Below, one piece after another: positions 26,927 through 34,947 of a stretch of DNA of 64,000 nucleotides. The position numbers and the translations under genes were made by a program. Origin of the DNA: JAIRNF01 sp031551125. Lineage in GTDB: Bacteria; Bacteroidota; Bacteroidia; Bacteroidales; UBA932. The stretch is taken from contig JAVBOB010000007.1 of the NCBI GenBank assembly GCA_031551125.1, forward strand, positions 111,173 through 175,172, given 5' to 3'. The notes under the pieces are model-generated. The model ran no database searches, was not told the origin of the DNA, and saw only the letters and a list, made by a program, of their open reading frames with translations. Position 1 is the first letter of the stretch, and every line of letters starts with the position of its first letter.

Positions 26927-28309
26927 CTATGCCTCCTGCAACTTTTTTTTTGCATCAATTCGTCGTGTTACATAGCCGTAAATAATTAACGCCAGCGTTG
27001 CTACTACGGCTATACCCACAAAGTAGTACCAAATATAGTGGGCGTTTTGACTGGCCGCTTGCCATTCGCTATGGGTAGCGAACTTTTTAGGATCCGGACA
27101 ATACCTGGAAAGTAGAAAACCTGATAAGGTAAATCCTACAAGTGATGAGATAAATGTATGCAGCTGTCCGAAGCCTAGGTAAAGTCCTTCCGAGCCTTTA
27201 GGGGCTTGCAGGGAGAAAAATTCAAGATAACGAGGCGAAATGAAATTCTCCGCCAATCCCTGAAATATAATACCCACAACCATCATAAAGGCTACAGGGT
27301 GCATTCCGAGTATAGGTTCCGTTCCCATAAGGTTTCCGCTAGCCATAAGTAAGGCTGATAGAGGCATTATAGCCATTCCGATAGTCATGGAAAACAGGGC
27401 GCTTTTTCTACGCATCAGATACGTTGTCAGGCTAACAAACAGCACTACAACCAGCGGGTTTACGTTAGCGTACCATGCAGGTGTAGCTCCCTCTCCGGCC
27501 ATACGGAGCACGTATTTGGGCATGGTAGCGTACAGCTGATTTTGTACCATCCAAAAACCGCTTACGATAACTATAAGTGATACCAACCGAAGATTACCGA
27601 TAACCTTTAGCAGCGTACGACCTATCTCTCTAAAACTTTTACCTTGACCCGCATGATGCGAACTTCTGTAAAGAATGAAAACAATAATAAAAGCCAACAG
27701 CGTTAGGCTTGCTGCAAAGTAGTTGAGCACTACCAGCCCTTCGCTACCCATTCCTTTACGAAGCGGTTCAACAATAGTCTTTCCGCTGAATGCCCCAATA
27801 TTCACCATCATGTAGAAAATGGAGAATCCCATTGCGCGTGTGGATGGTGTAGTTTCTTTGGCAACCGTGCCCGATATGGCAGTTTTTATGAATGAACCGC
27901 CAACCATTATAACTAATAAGATGGGCACAATAATCCAACGTTCACTGCTTGTTTCCAACCCGGTAAAGGTTGTTTCCATTTGGTAGCTTACCAAACCTGC
28001 ACTTTGCAGCATGGTAGGCAAAATCCCCAAACTTGCGTAACCAACGGTAAGCATGCTAAATGCCAATAGTAACGATTTTCGGAATCCTATTTTATCGGCA
28101 ATAGCTCCGCTGAAGGTGGGGAGGAGGTAAAGCCCTGCGGAAAATACCCCGGCAATAATACCCGCTTCAATATCATCGAAGCCTAATACTCGCGAAAGGT
28201 AAATAGTTAGTACAACAAATACGCCATAGTAGGCGGCACGTTCGAGTAGTTCAACTGTGTTAGCCACCCAAAATGCTTTAGAAAAAGATTTTCGTTTCGT
28301 CTCGGTCAT
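26927..28309 (-). CDS. MFS transporter, POT/PTR-like
   Basis: 460 aa with about 12 membrane helices. The N-terminus FWVANTVELLERAAYYGVFVVLTIYLSRVLGF resembles the E-R-x-x-Y-Y-G motif of proton-dependent oligopeptide transporters, and GFRKSLLLAFSMLTVGY is the MFS loop 2-3 region. A large loop separates the halves (ETTFTGLETSSERW). The gene is just upstream of pepP in transcription, consistent with di- or tripeptide uptake coupled to cleavage, but the substrate cannot be read from sequence. Other MFS sugar or nucleoside carriers are possible. Confidence 0.75.
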   Translation of the reverse strand: MTETKRKSFSKAFWVANTVELLERAAYYGVFVVLTIYLSRVLGFDDIEAGIIAGVFSAGLYLLPTFSGAIADKIGFRKSLLLAFSMLTVGYASLGILPTMLQSAGLVSYQMETTFTGLETSSERWIIVPILLVIMVGGSFIKTAISGTVAKETTPSTRAMGFSIFYMMVNIGAFSGKTIVEPLRKGMGSEGLVVLNYFAASLTLLAFIIVFILYRSSHHAGQGKSFREIGRTLLKVIGNLRLVSLIVIVSGFWMVQNQLYATMPKYVLRMAGEGATPAWYANVNPLVVVLFVSLTTYLMRRKSALFSMTIGMAIMPLSALLMASGNLMGTEPILGMHPVAFMMVVGIIFQGLAENFISPRYLEFFSLQAPKGSEGLYLGFGQLHTFISSLVGFTLSGFLLSRYCPDPKKFATHSEWQAASQNAHYIWYYFVGIAVVATLALIIYGYVTRRIDAKKKLQEA

Positions 28310-28502
28310 AAATTGCAGGAAGGTTATTAGTAGTTATTCGTTATTTTTCGATGGCTATTTTCGCAAGTCCGGCCAGTTGTTTTAATGCTTATTACTAGTT
28401 ATTCTGATATTGGCTGTTATAGGTTATTCATTGTTTAGTTACAATACGCATATCACAAATCTCATATCTAAAGTCGTGTGTCTTGATACGTGATACTTGT
28501 AT
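28310..28502. other. short intergenic with direct repeats
   Basis: Contains two TTATTA(G/C)TAGTTATTC-type units (28327 and 28388) and a TCTTGATACGTGATACTTG segment; a similar CTGATACTTGATTC is at 36547. No gene seen. Confidence 0.35.
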
Positions 28503-29453
28503 TTAAACTTGAGTTAAGGCCATATATCCCGCGCCAATCAGCACGGCTTCGTTTCCGAGTGCTGATGCTTCTATGCTTACTTTCTTTATGGAAATGGGCT
28601 GTGCATGCTTCTTTGCTTCCCCATAAATTGCATCAATGAATTGAACGGCAGGGCCGAATACGCCTCCGCCAAAAATAATTTTCTCCGGGTCAAAGATGCT
28701 TACTAAGTTGGCAGCCGTTATACCCCAAAATTCAATTGCAATATCGAATACTTGGGTAGCAATAGGGTCATTTGTTTTCAGAACTTCAAACAAATCGTAG
28801 GCGGTAATAGATTCGGGAGATTTTGAACGTAACGCTCCGTTGTAATTTTTGTTTTCAGCTAGCAGCTCACGTGCAACCCTTGCCAATCCGTCTCCTGATG
28901 CGTGATGCTCAAAGCATCCGCATGAGGCGTACTTGGGCAGGTATGGCCTGTCAAGCGCCCACCAGCCAATCGCTCCTCCAATATCATGAGCACCTCTCAG
29001 TACCTGTCCGTTTACCAGAATGCCAGCACCTATTCCCGTTCCAACGGCTAAAAATATAGCATCCTTGCATCCCTTTGCAGCACCAACCCAGCTTTCGCCA
29101 AGTATGGCGCATGCTCTATCACTATCAACAAATACTCGGATATTTTTTCCAGCTACACGTTCCAGCGTTTGCCTAATAGGGTAGCTGTCCCATCCGGCAA
29201 TGTTGGGAACCCATGCACAGCCGGTTTGCGCGTAGCTTATGCCGGGAACGCAAATTCCTACAGCGTTAATAGAGATGGATTTTTTATCGGCCTCATTCAA
29301 CAGCATTACGGTAAAATCCTGTATAAGCTTACCTACTTCATCACCTGTTCGGCCCTCCAACTTGCAAGCATCTTTAAATAGAATATTACCGGATTCGGAG
29401 AAAATGGCACCGGATAGCTTTGTGCCGCCAAGGTCTAAACCCACTACTGCCAT
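28503..29453 (-). CDS. ROK-family sugar kinase (glucokinase-like)
   Basis: 316 aa; phosphorylates a hexose with ATP. Start chosen at ATG 29453 so that the protein begins AVVGLDLGGTKLSG, the ROK phosphate-1 motif; the frame upstream to 29546 would add 31 unlikely residues. The ATP-site GTGIGAGILV and the ROK helix DIGGAIGWWAL are present. Two departures are notable: the zinc module, normally CxCGxxGCxE, reads ASCGCFEHHASG with the first cysteines lost, and the catalytic loop, normally NDAN, reads DSDRACAILGE (Asp kept). It may still be active but could have shifted specificity. Transcribed alone as far as visible. Confidence 0.85.
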   Translation of the reverse strand: MAVVGLDLGGTKLSGAIFSESGNILFKDACKLEGRTGDEVGKLIQDFTVMLLNEADKKSISINAVGICVPGISYAQTGCAWVPNIAGWDSYPIRQTLERVAGKNIRVFVDSDRACAILGESWVGAAKGCKDAIFLAVGTGIGAGILVNGQVLRGAHDIGGAIGWWALDRPYLPKYASCGCFEHHASGDGLARVARELLAENKNYNGALRSKSPESITAYDLFEVLKTNDPIATQVFDIAIEFWGITAANLVSIFDPEKIIFGGGVFGPAVQFIDAIYGEAKKHAQPISIKKVSIEASALGNEAVLIGAGYMALTQV

Positions 29454-29593
29454 AAGAGTACTGTTAACGTTGGTTATTCGGTTTGTTTGGAGTTGTGCAA
29501 GGTAGCTATTTTTTCTCAAAACAGTGTTTTTGAACGCTAATAGCAAAACGATAGGTGATGGCTATTCACTTATAACCCTATGCCGATAACTAT

Positions 29594-29692
29594 TACCCCT
29601 ATCCCCCTAAAGGGGGAATCCTGCTACTGTAAAATTGACTTTTTGAAAGCCGTTTGCACAGATCAAAAGCCCCCTTTAGGGGGTTGGGGGTA
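29594..29692. repeat. inverted pair of CCCCCTAAAGGGGG hairpins
   Basis: CCCCCTAAAGGGGG (29603-29616) and CCCCCTTTAGGGGG (29670-29683) are each self-complementary; together with flanking TACCCC and GGGGGTA they form a larger inverted repeat. Partial copies are at 18930, 19559 and 34839. Confidence 0.7.
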
Positions 29693-29726
29693 AACTAGCA
29701 GCTAAAGCTAACGTAGCTATAGTCGT

Positions 29727-29757
29727 TCTGTCAAGCATAACTTTCTTTGTATATTTG
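29727..29757 (+). promoter_or_regulatory. miaB promoter (-33/-7)
   Basis: TCTG, 19 bases, then TATATTTG (29750-29757): one mismatch from TTTG-N19-TAnnTTTG. The TTG at 29755, which opens a longer frame, is part of the -7 box, so it cannot be the start codon. Confidence 0.7.
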
Positions 29758-29772
29758 CAGAAAATTAGAAAG

Positions 29773-31176
29773 ATGCACTTCGGAAAGAACCTAACAGAAA
29801 GCCATCATACAGCACGCAATATACGTCCCGTTTTTGTCGATAACCAGCCAAGGCTATACATTGAAACTTACGGTTGCCAAATGAACGTAAACGATAGTGA
29901 AGTGGTGGTTTCCATAATGCAACAAAACGGCTACTCCGTTACTAACGAAATGGAGAAAGCCGATGTTATACTAATCAATACCTGCTCCATACGTGATAAT
30001 GCCGAGCAGCGTGTATGGGGGCGGCTTAGCGAGTTCAAGCAGCAAAAGAAGAAGCGGTCGGCTATTATCATAGGTGTTATTGGTTGTATGGCCGAACGCT
30101 TGAAGGAGCAGCTGATAGAAAAAGAAAAGATTGTTGATTTGGTTGTTGGTCCTGATGCCTACCGTGATTTACCCAACTTGGTTCAGCTGGTAGAGTCGGG
30201 GCAAAAAGGCGTAAACGTATTGCTGTCGCGAGAAGAAACCTACGCTGATATTAGCCCGATTCGTTTGGATAGCGCAGGAGTATCGGCCTTTATTTCTATT
30301 ATGCGTGGTTGCAATAACGTTTGCTCATATTGCGTTGTACCATACACACGTGGCGGAGAGCGTAGTCGTGACCCTCAAACTATAGTGCGAGAGGCAACGG
30401 AGCTACTTGAAAACGGGTATAAGGAAATTACACTACTCGGACAAAATGTTGACTCTTACCACTGGGTAGATGCGGATGATTCTACAAAATCGGTAAGCTT
30501 TGCGCAGCTACTAGAAGAGGTTGCTTTGCTTAGCCCTGAGCTGAGAGTGCGCTTTGCGACATCGCACCCCAAGGATATGAGTGACGCGGTGCTTTATGCT
30601 ATGGCAAAGCACAAGAATATATGTAATTGTATTCACCTTCCGGTACAATCGGGAAGTACGCGGATGCTGGATTTAATGAATAGAAAGTACACGCGTGAGC
30701 AGTATTTAGAACGTATTCAGAAGATTCGCGAAATAATACCCGATTGCGCGATAACTACCGATGTTATTGCGGGCTTTTGTACCGAAACGCAGGAAGACCA
30801 CGAGCAAACGCTCTCACTGATGCGTGAGGTGGGCTATGATTTTGCCTACATGTTTATGTACTCGGAGCGCCCCAATACAAAGGCCGCAAGACACATGACG
30901 GATGATGTTTCCACAGAAGCGAAAACCGAACGGCTAAACGAAATTATTGCCTTGCAAAATCAGCTGTCGGAAGAAAGCAACAAGCGCGATGTAGGTAAAA
31001 CTTTTGAAGTATTGGTGGAAGGGCATTCCAAGCGTTCATCCGATTTTCTATCGGGACGTACTTCTCAAAATAAGGTAGTGGTATTCCCCAAGGGTAGCCA
31101 TAGCATTGGTGATTATGTGGTGGTAAAAGTTACAAGTTGCACCTCGGCTACTTTAATTGGAGAGGAAGTTTTGTAG
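29773..31176 (+). CDS. miaB: tRNA-2-methylthio-N6-dimethylallyladenosine synthase
   Basis: 467 aa radical-SAM enzyme that adds a methylthio group to i6A37 of tRNA. UPF0004 domain with three cluster cysteines (ETYGCQMNVNDSE, INTCSIRDNAEQR, GVIGCMAERL), radical-SAM motif C180-x3-C184-x2-C187 (CNNVCSYCVVPYTRGGERSR), and a C-terminal TRAM domain (KTFEVLVEGHSKRS...GDYVVVKVTSCTSATLIGE). The ERSRDP and HLPVQSGSTRML blocks favour MiaB over RimO or MtaB. I start at ATG 29773 rather than TTG 29755 because the latter lies in the promoter. No adjacent miaA. Family certain. Confidence 0.95.
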   Translation: MHFGKNLTESHHTARNIRPVFVDNQPRLYIETYGCQMNVNDSEVVVSIMQQNGYSVTNEMEKADVILINTCSIRDNAEQRVWGRLSEFKQQKKKRSAIIIGVIGCMAERLKEQLIEKEKIVDLVVGPDAYRDLPNLVQLVESGQKGVNVLLSREETYADISPIRLDSAGVSAFISIMRGCNNVCSYCVVPYTRGGERSRDPQTIVREATELLENGYKEITLLGQNVDSYHWVDADDSTKSVSFAQLLEEVALLSPELRVRFATSHPKDMSDAVLYAMAKHKNICNCIHLPVQSGSTRMLDLMNRKYTREQYLERIQKIREIIPDCAITTDVIAGFCTETQEDHEQTLSLMREVGYDFAYMFMYSERPNTKAARHMTDDVSTEAKTERLNEIIALQNQLSEESNKRDVGKTFEVLVEGHSKRSSDFLSGRTSQNKVVVFPKGSHSIGDYVVVKVTSCTSATLIGEEVL

Positions 31177-31285
31177 AGTTTAGGGCTTAAAGTTTATAGT
31201 TTAAATAACGCAGCCATTAAAAATTTAGCCCTAACTAGTTTCAAAAGCTGGTTGGGGCTTTGAATTGAAATAGGGCAAAAAGAGT

Positions 31286-31440
31286 AGCCCGTAGGGCTTA
31301 TATATCAATAGAAACAGCAAATGTATTATAGAAAGTTGTCCGTAGGATATTAATAGTAGCTGTGTTATTAAAGCCCTACGGGCTATGGTTGCTCTGAGGT
31401 GTACTAATGTTTCTACTGATATTATTTCCCTACGGGAAAA
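31286..31440. repeat. CCTACGG-type hairpins (family E)
   Basis: AGCCCGTAGGGCT (31286-31298), AGCCCTACGGGCT (31372-31384) and TTTCCCTACGGGAAAA (31425-31440). ATCAATAGAAAC near 31305 and GTTTCTACTGAT near 31410 form a further inverted pair. Confidence 0.7.
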
Positions 31441-31450
31441 TCCCTTTGTT

Positions 31451-31560
31451 AAGCGGCATTTGCAATGCCGCTTTATTATATACCTGAATTTGTAATTCAG
31501 CTTGTATTATAAATGTAGGCAGAGAATATTCTTATACACAATTACGAATTGTGTTGTGTT
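31451..31560. repeat. multi-hairpin repeat, family C (copy 2)
   Basis: AAGCGGCATTTGCAATGCCG, CTGAATTTGTAATTCAG and CACAATTACGAATTGTG in series, the same order as 19101-19240. Confidence 0.75.
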
Positions 31561-31580
31561 CCAAGGGGCTTTGAATTGCA

Positions 31581-31650
31581 CCGTCATTGCGAGCGAAGCG
31601 AAGCAATCTGTTCTATTTGAGAGATTGCTTCGCTTCGCTCGCAATGACGG
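31581..31650. repeat. family B palindromic repeat (intact copy 4)
   Basis: Perfect ~29-bp arms beginning CCGTCATTGCGAGCGAAGCG and ending CGCTTCGCTCGCAATGACGG around a 12-base centre (GTTCTATTTGA). Confidence 0.92.
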
Positions 31651-31681
31651 TTTTCTTTTTGTTGTATCACTTTCCCTTTGT

Positions 31682-31706
31682 TAAGCGGCATTGCAAATGC
31701 CGCTTA
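31682..31706. repeat. single family C hairpin
   Basis: TTAAGCGGCATT followed by GCAAATGCCGCTTAA; an isolated first module of family C. Confidence 0.6.
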
Positions 31707-31806
31707 ACCTGGGAGTAATGACGGTACTCTTTTTGTTGTGTTCTTTACTATTAATGTTTGTTGTACCACTTCTCCTCTTCCTAAGGAGAGGGGCTAGGGG
31801 AGAGGC

Positions 31807-33246
31807 CTATAGCTCCTTTCTCAACCGTGCTACCGGAATATTCAGCTGCTCACGGTATTTGGCAACCGTGCGGCGGGCAATGTGGTAGCCCTTTTTGTTG
31901 AGTATGGCGGTTAGCTGTTCGTCGGTTACGGGGTTGCGCTTATCTTCGTTTCCAATACATTCGGAAAGAATGTTTTTCACCTCACGGGTAGAAACTTCTT
32001 CACCCGACTCGGTTTGCAAGCCTTCCGAGAAGAAATGCTTTAAGGCAAAAATCCCGAAATGTGTTTGAATATACTTGCTGTTCACTACACGTGATATGGT
32101 AGATATATCAAGCCCTGTAACTTCGGCAATATCTTTCAGAATCATCGGCTTCAGCTTCGCTTCATCACCATCCATGAAGTAATCACGCTGAAAGTTAATG
32201 ATAGCCTGCATGGTATTAAACAAGGTGTTTTGCCGTTGCTTGATGGACTCAATAAACCATTTAGCCGAATCAATTTTTTGCTTAATGAAGTTAACCGCTT
32301 CCTTATCTTCATTCGATGCGCTATCCTTTTCTGCATAATCTTGCAGTAGCTGTGCATAGCCTTTGCTGACCTTTAAGTCGGGAATACTGTATGAGTTAAG
32401 GCTTAGCTGCAGCTCACCATCTTTCAGCTCAAGAATAAAGTCGGGAATTACTTGCTGCGCTTGACTACTAAACGTATCGGTAAAATTACTTCCCGGTTTG
32501 GGGCTTAGCTTTACAATTTCGGAAATGGCTGCCTTAAGCTGCTCCTCGTCAATGCCAAGTTTTGTTACAATTTTATCGTAGTGTTTTTTGCCAAAGGCAT
32601 CAAAGTGGTCTTCAATAATTTTTTGTGCAAGCGCTACGCTGTCGGTTTGAGTTCTTGCCTTAAGCTGTATCAGCAAACATTCTTTCAAATCTCTTGCTCC
32701 TACACCTGATGGGTCGAAATCCTGAATAATGGCAAGCGCATGTTGCAGCTCGGCAACGCTTACTTCCATGTTCAGCTTAAACGCAATATCATCTGATATA
32801 GATTCCAAGTCACGGCGTAAGTACCCGTCATCCTCAATACTTCCAATTAGGAATGATGTTATTTTGTGCTCGCGTTCGCTTAGCTTACGAAAACCCAGCT
32901 GCGATTCCAAATGCTGTTGAAGGCTTTCCGAGGTTGAGAGTGTAGAATATTCCTTCCGCTCATCCTTTGACTGGTTGTTGGCTTGCAGCTTATAAGAAGG
33001 GGTATCGTCCTCCTCATTCAGGTAGTCTTCCAGCGTAAACTCGTCTTGTTGCTCGTCCTTGCTATCTTGCTCGTCGGCAGTATCCTCTGACAGCTCTTGC
33101 CCTTCTTCCAGTGCCGGATTTTCTTCCAGCTCCTTTTTTATGCGTTGCTCCAACATCATAGTCGGCAACTCCAGCATTTTGATGGTCTGGATTTGCAGCG
33201 GCGACAGCTTTTGCAGCATTTTTTGTTGGAGCGACTGTTTGAGCAT
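31807..33246 (-). CDS. rpoN: RNA polymerase sigma-54 factor
   Basis: 479 aa. Region I is Q/L-rich (MLKQSLQQKMLQKLSPLQIQTIKMLELP), followed by an acidic region II (~45-95, EEGQELSEDTADEQDSKDEQQDEF), the core-binding domain with FDPSGVGARDLKECLLIQL, the HTH region (MILKDIAEVTGLDISTISRVVNSKYIQTHFGIFALKHFFSEG) and the RpoN box near the C terminus (ARRTVAKYREQLNI), ending PVARLRKEL. This factor requires enhancer-binding ATPase activators; none is in the window. It is 57 bases downstream of asnS on the same strand, so they may share a transcript. Confidence 0.96.
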   Translation of the reverse strand: MLKQSLQQKMLQKLSPLQIQTIKMLELPTMMLEQRIKKELEENPALEEGQELSEDTADEQDSKDEQQDEFTLEDYLNEEDDTPSYKLQANNQSKDERKEYSTLSTSESLQQHLESQLGFRKLSEREHKITSFLIGSIEDDGYLRRDLESISDDIAFKLNMEVSVAELQHALAIIQDFDPSGVGARDLKECLLIQLKARTQTDSVALAQKIIEDHFDAFGKKHYDKIVTKLGIDEEQLKAAISEIVKLSPKPGSNFTDTFSSQAQQVIPDFILELKDGELQLSLNSYSIPDLKVSKGYAQLLQDYAEKDSASNEDKEAVNFIKQKIDSAKWFIESIKQRQNTLFNTMQAIINFQRDYFMDGDEAKLKPMILKDIAEVTGLDISTISRVVNSKYIQTHFGIFALKHFFSEGLQTESGEEVSTREVKNILSECIGNEDKRNPVTDEQLTAILNKKGYHIARRTVAKYREQLNIPVARLRKEL

Positions 33247-33303
33247 GAAAAGAAGTTTACAGTTTAAAAGTTTACGAGTTGATTATAAATGAAAAGACAA
33301 AAC

Positions 33304-34707
33304 TTAAAAATCTGCATTCTTAGGTGTACGGGGGAAGGGAATAACATCACGAATGTTGCCCATGCCCGTTACAAATAGTAACAAACGCTCAAAACCTAAG
33401 CCAAATCCGCTATGTGGGGCTGTTCCGAAACGGCGTGTTTCTAAGTACCACCACATATCCTTCATAGGTATCTCAAGTTCTTCAATACGTGCTATCAGCT
33501 TATCGTAGCTTTCCTCACGCTGTGAACCGCCTATTATTTCACCAATTTTCGGGAATAGTACATCCATTGCGCGAACGGTTTTACCATCCTCGTTTTGCTT
33601 CATGTAGAACGCCTTTATCTCCTTCGGATAGTTGGTTAGGATAACAGGTTTCTTGAAGTGCTTTTCCACCAAGTAGCGTTCGTGTTCGGCTTGTAGGTCA
33701 AGCCCCCAGCTAACGGGAAACTCAAACTTATGTCCCGATTTCATAAGAATATCTATTCCTTCGGTGTAGTCAAGACGAACAAATTCGGTTTCTACTACGC
33801 TTTGCAAGCGTTCTATCAGCTCCTTATCCCACATGTCGTTCAGGAACTTCAAATCGTCCGAGCAATGCTCAATAGCATAGCGAACAAGGTACTTGATAAA
33901 ATCTTCCGCCAAGTCCATGTTCTCTTTAATCTCGTAGAAGGCCATTTCCGGTTCAATCATCCAGAACTCGGCAAGGTGGCGGGGTGTGTTAGAGTTTTCT
34001 GCACGGAAGGTAGGACCGAACGTGTATATTTCTGATAAGGCCATTGCTCCAAGCTCACCCTCTAGCTGTCCTGAAACGGTGAGGCTGGCATGCTTTCCAA
34101 AGAAATCTTCAGAGAAGTTTATGCTGCCATCATCCTGCTTGGGAAGCTTTTCCATGTCCAGCGTAGTTACGGTAAACATGGCTCCGGCTCCTTCGGCATC
34201 AGAAGCGGTGATAATGGGTGTGTGCATGTAAACAAAACCCTTATCGTTGAAATATTTATGTATGGCAAAAGCCATAGCATGACGAATGCGCAACACAGCT
34301 CCAAAGGTGTTGGTACGCGGGCGCAGGTGGGCTATTTCACGCAGGAACTCCAGCGTGTGCCCCTTCTTCTGCAAGGGGTAGGTTTCAGCATCGGCTGTTC
34401 CGTATATTTCAATGGACTTTGCTTGTACTTCAACAGGCTGTCCGCTACCAACCGATTCTACCAGCGTGCCATCAACACGAATGCAGGAGCCGGTAGTTAC
34501 CAGCTTCAACAATTCGGGGTCAAATGTTTCAACGTTAACAACAACCTGCAAATTATGAATGGTCGAACCGTCATTAAGCGCAATAAATGCAACGTTCTTG
34601 TTGCCACGCTTGGTTCTTACCCATCCCTTTACGGTAACATCATGTCCTGTTTTTGCTGACTTGAGTAGGGCGGCTACCTTTTCGCGCCCCGGTGTTTTTG
34701 TTTGCAT
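33304..34707 (-). CDS. asnS: asparaginyl-tRNA synthetase
   Basis: 467 aa class IIb synthetase. N-terminal OB fold (GHDVTVKGWVRTKRGNKNVAFIALNDGS), motif 2 (FRAENSNTPRHLAEFWMIEPEMAF) and motif 3 near the end (GFGLGFERLLLFVTGMGNIRD followed by VIPFPRTPKNADF). The RHLAEFWMIEPE form and the NIRDVIPFPRTP ending are those of AsnRS rather than AspRS. A -7-like TATTTTTG sits on the minus strand at 34742-34749, 35 bases before the start. Followed by rpoN. Confidence 0.97.
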   Translation of the reverse strand: MQTKTPGREKVAALLKSAKTGHDVTVKGWVRTKRGNKNVAFIALNDGSTIHNLQVVVNVETFDPELLKLVTTGSCIRVDGTLVESVGSGQPVEVQAKSIEIYGTADAETYPLQKKGHTLEFLREIAHLRPRTNTFGAVLRIRHAMAFAIHKYFNDKGFVYMHTPIITASDAEGAGAMFTVTTLDMEKLPKQDDGSINFSEDFFGKHASLTVSGQLEGELGAMALSEIYTFGPTFRAENSNTPRHLAEFWMIEPEMAFYEIKENMDLAEDFIKYLVRYAIEHCSDDLKFLNDMWDKELIERLQSVVETEFVRLDYTEGIDILMKSGHKFEFPVSWGLDLQAEHERYLVEKHFKKPVILTNYPKEIKAFYMKQNEDGKTVRAMDVLFPKIGEIIGGSQREESYDKLIARIEELEIPMKDMWWYLETRRFGTAPHSGFGLGFERLLLFVTGMGNIRDVIPFPRTPKNADF

Positions 34708-34741
34708 GGTTGTTTTGTATTACAATTGTTCTATGAAGATA

Positions 34742-34749
34742 CAAAAATA
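34742..34749 (-). promoter_or_regulatory. -7 promoter element before asnS
   Basis: Minus-strand TATTTTTG matches TAnnTTTG; the -33 is not evident. Confidence 0.45.
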
Positions 34750-34784
34750 TAAGATTTTTTCCTAATTCTATTTCTCTACTTATT

Positions 34785-34900
34785 GCCATCATTGCGAGGC
34801 GTTTTTTGCCGAAGTAATCAAGAGCCATTAATTGTTACCCCCCAACCCCTAAATGGGGCTATTCTTCACCACATAGGCACAATAGCTACATAGAAGCGCA
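34785..34900. repeat. family B half copy plus CCACATAGGCACA element
   Basis: CCATCATTGCGAGGCGTTTT with GCCGAAGTAATCAAGAG (34785-34825) is one degraded arm of family B; CCCCAACCCCTAAATGGGG and ACCACATAGGCACAATAGCT follow (34839-34890). Confidence 0.5.
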
Positions 34901-34947
34901 TAGTTTTTCTATTCACCATTTTCTATTTACCTCTCACTTTGTTGGTA

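Larger units (their letters stand above)
29454..29772. other. intergenic region with paired CCCCCTAAAGG hairpins and the miaB promoter
   Basis: No gene seen. It contains the inverted repeat 29594-29692 and the miaB promoter. Confidence 0.6.
31177..31806. other. 630-base intergenic region filled with dispersed repeats
   Basis: No gene seen. From left to right: family D/E hairpins (31286-31440), family C copy 2 (31451-31560), intact family B copy (31581-31650), and a lone CGGCATTGCAAATGCCG hairpin (31682-31706). The miaB and rpoN genes converge here. Confidence 0.7.

Noticed and set aside
29755..29772. TTG start for MiaB
   Set aside because: The TTG is part of the -7 promoter box TATATTTG.
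31502..31888. Small plus-strand frames between miaB and rpoN
   Set aside because: Made of repeat families B and C and antisense rpoN sequence.
34090..34659. 189-residue plus-strand frame
   Set aside because: Antisense to the well-defined asnS gene.
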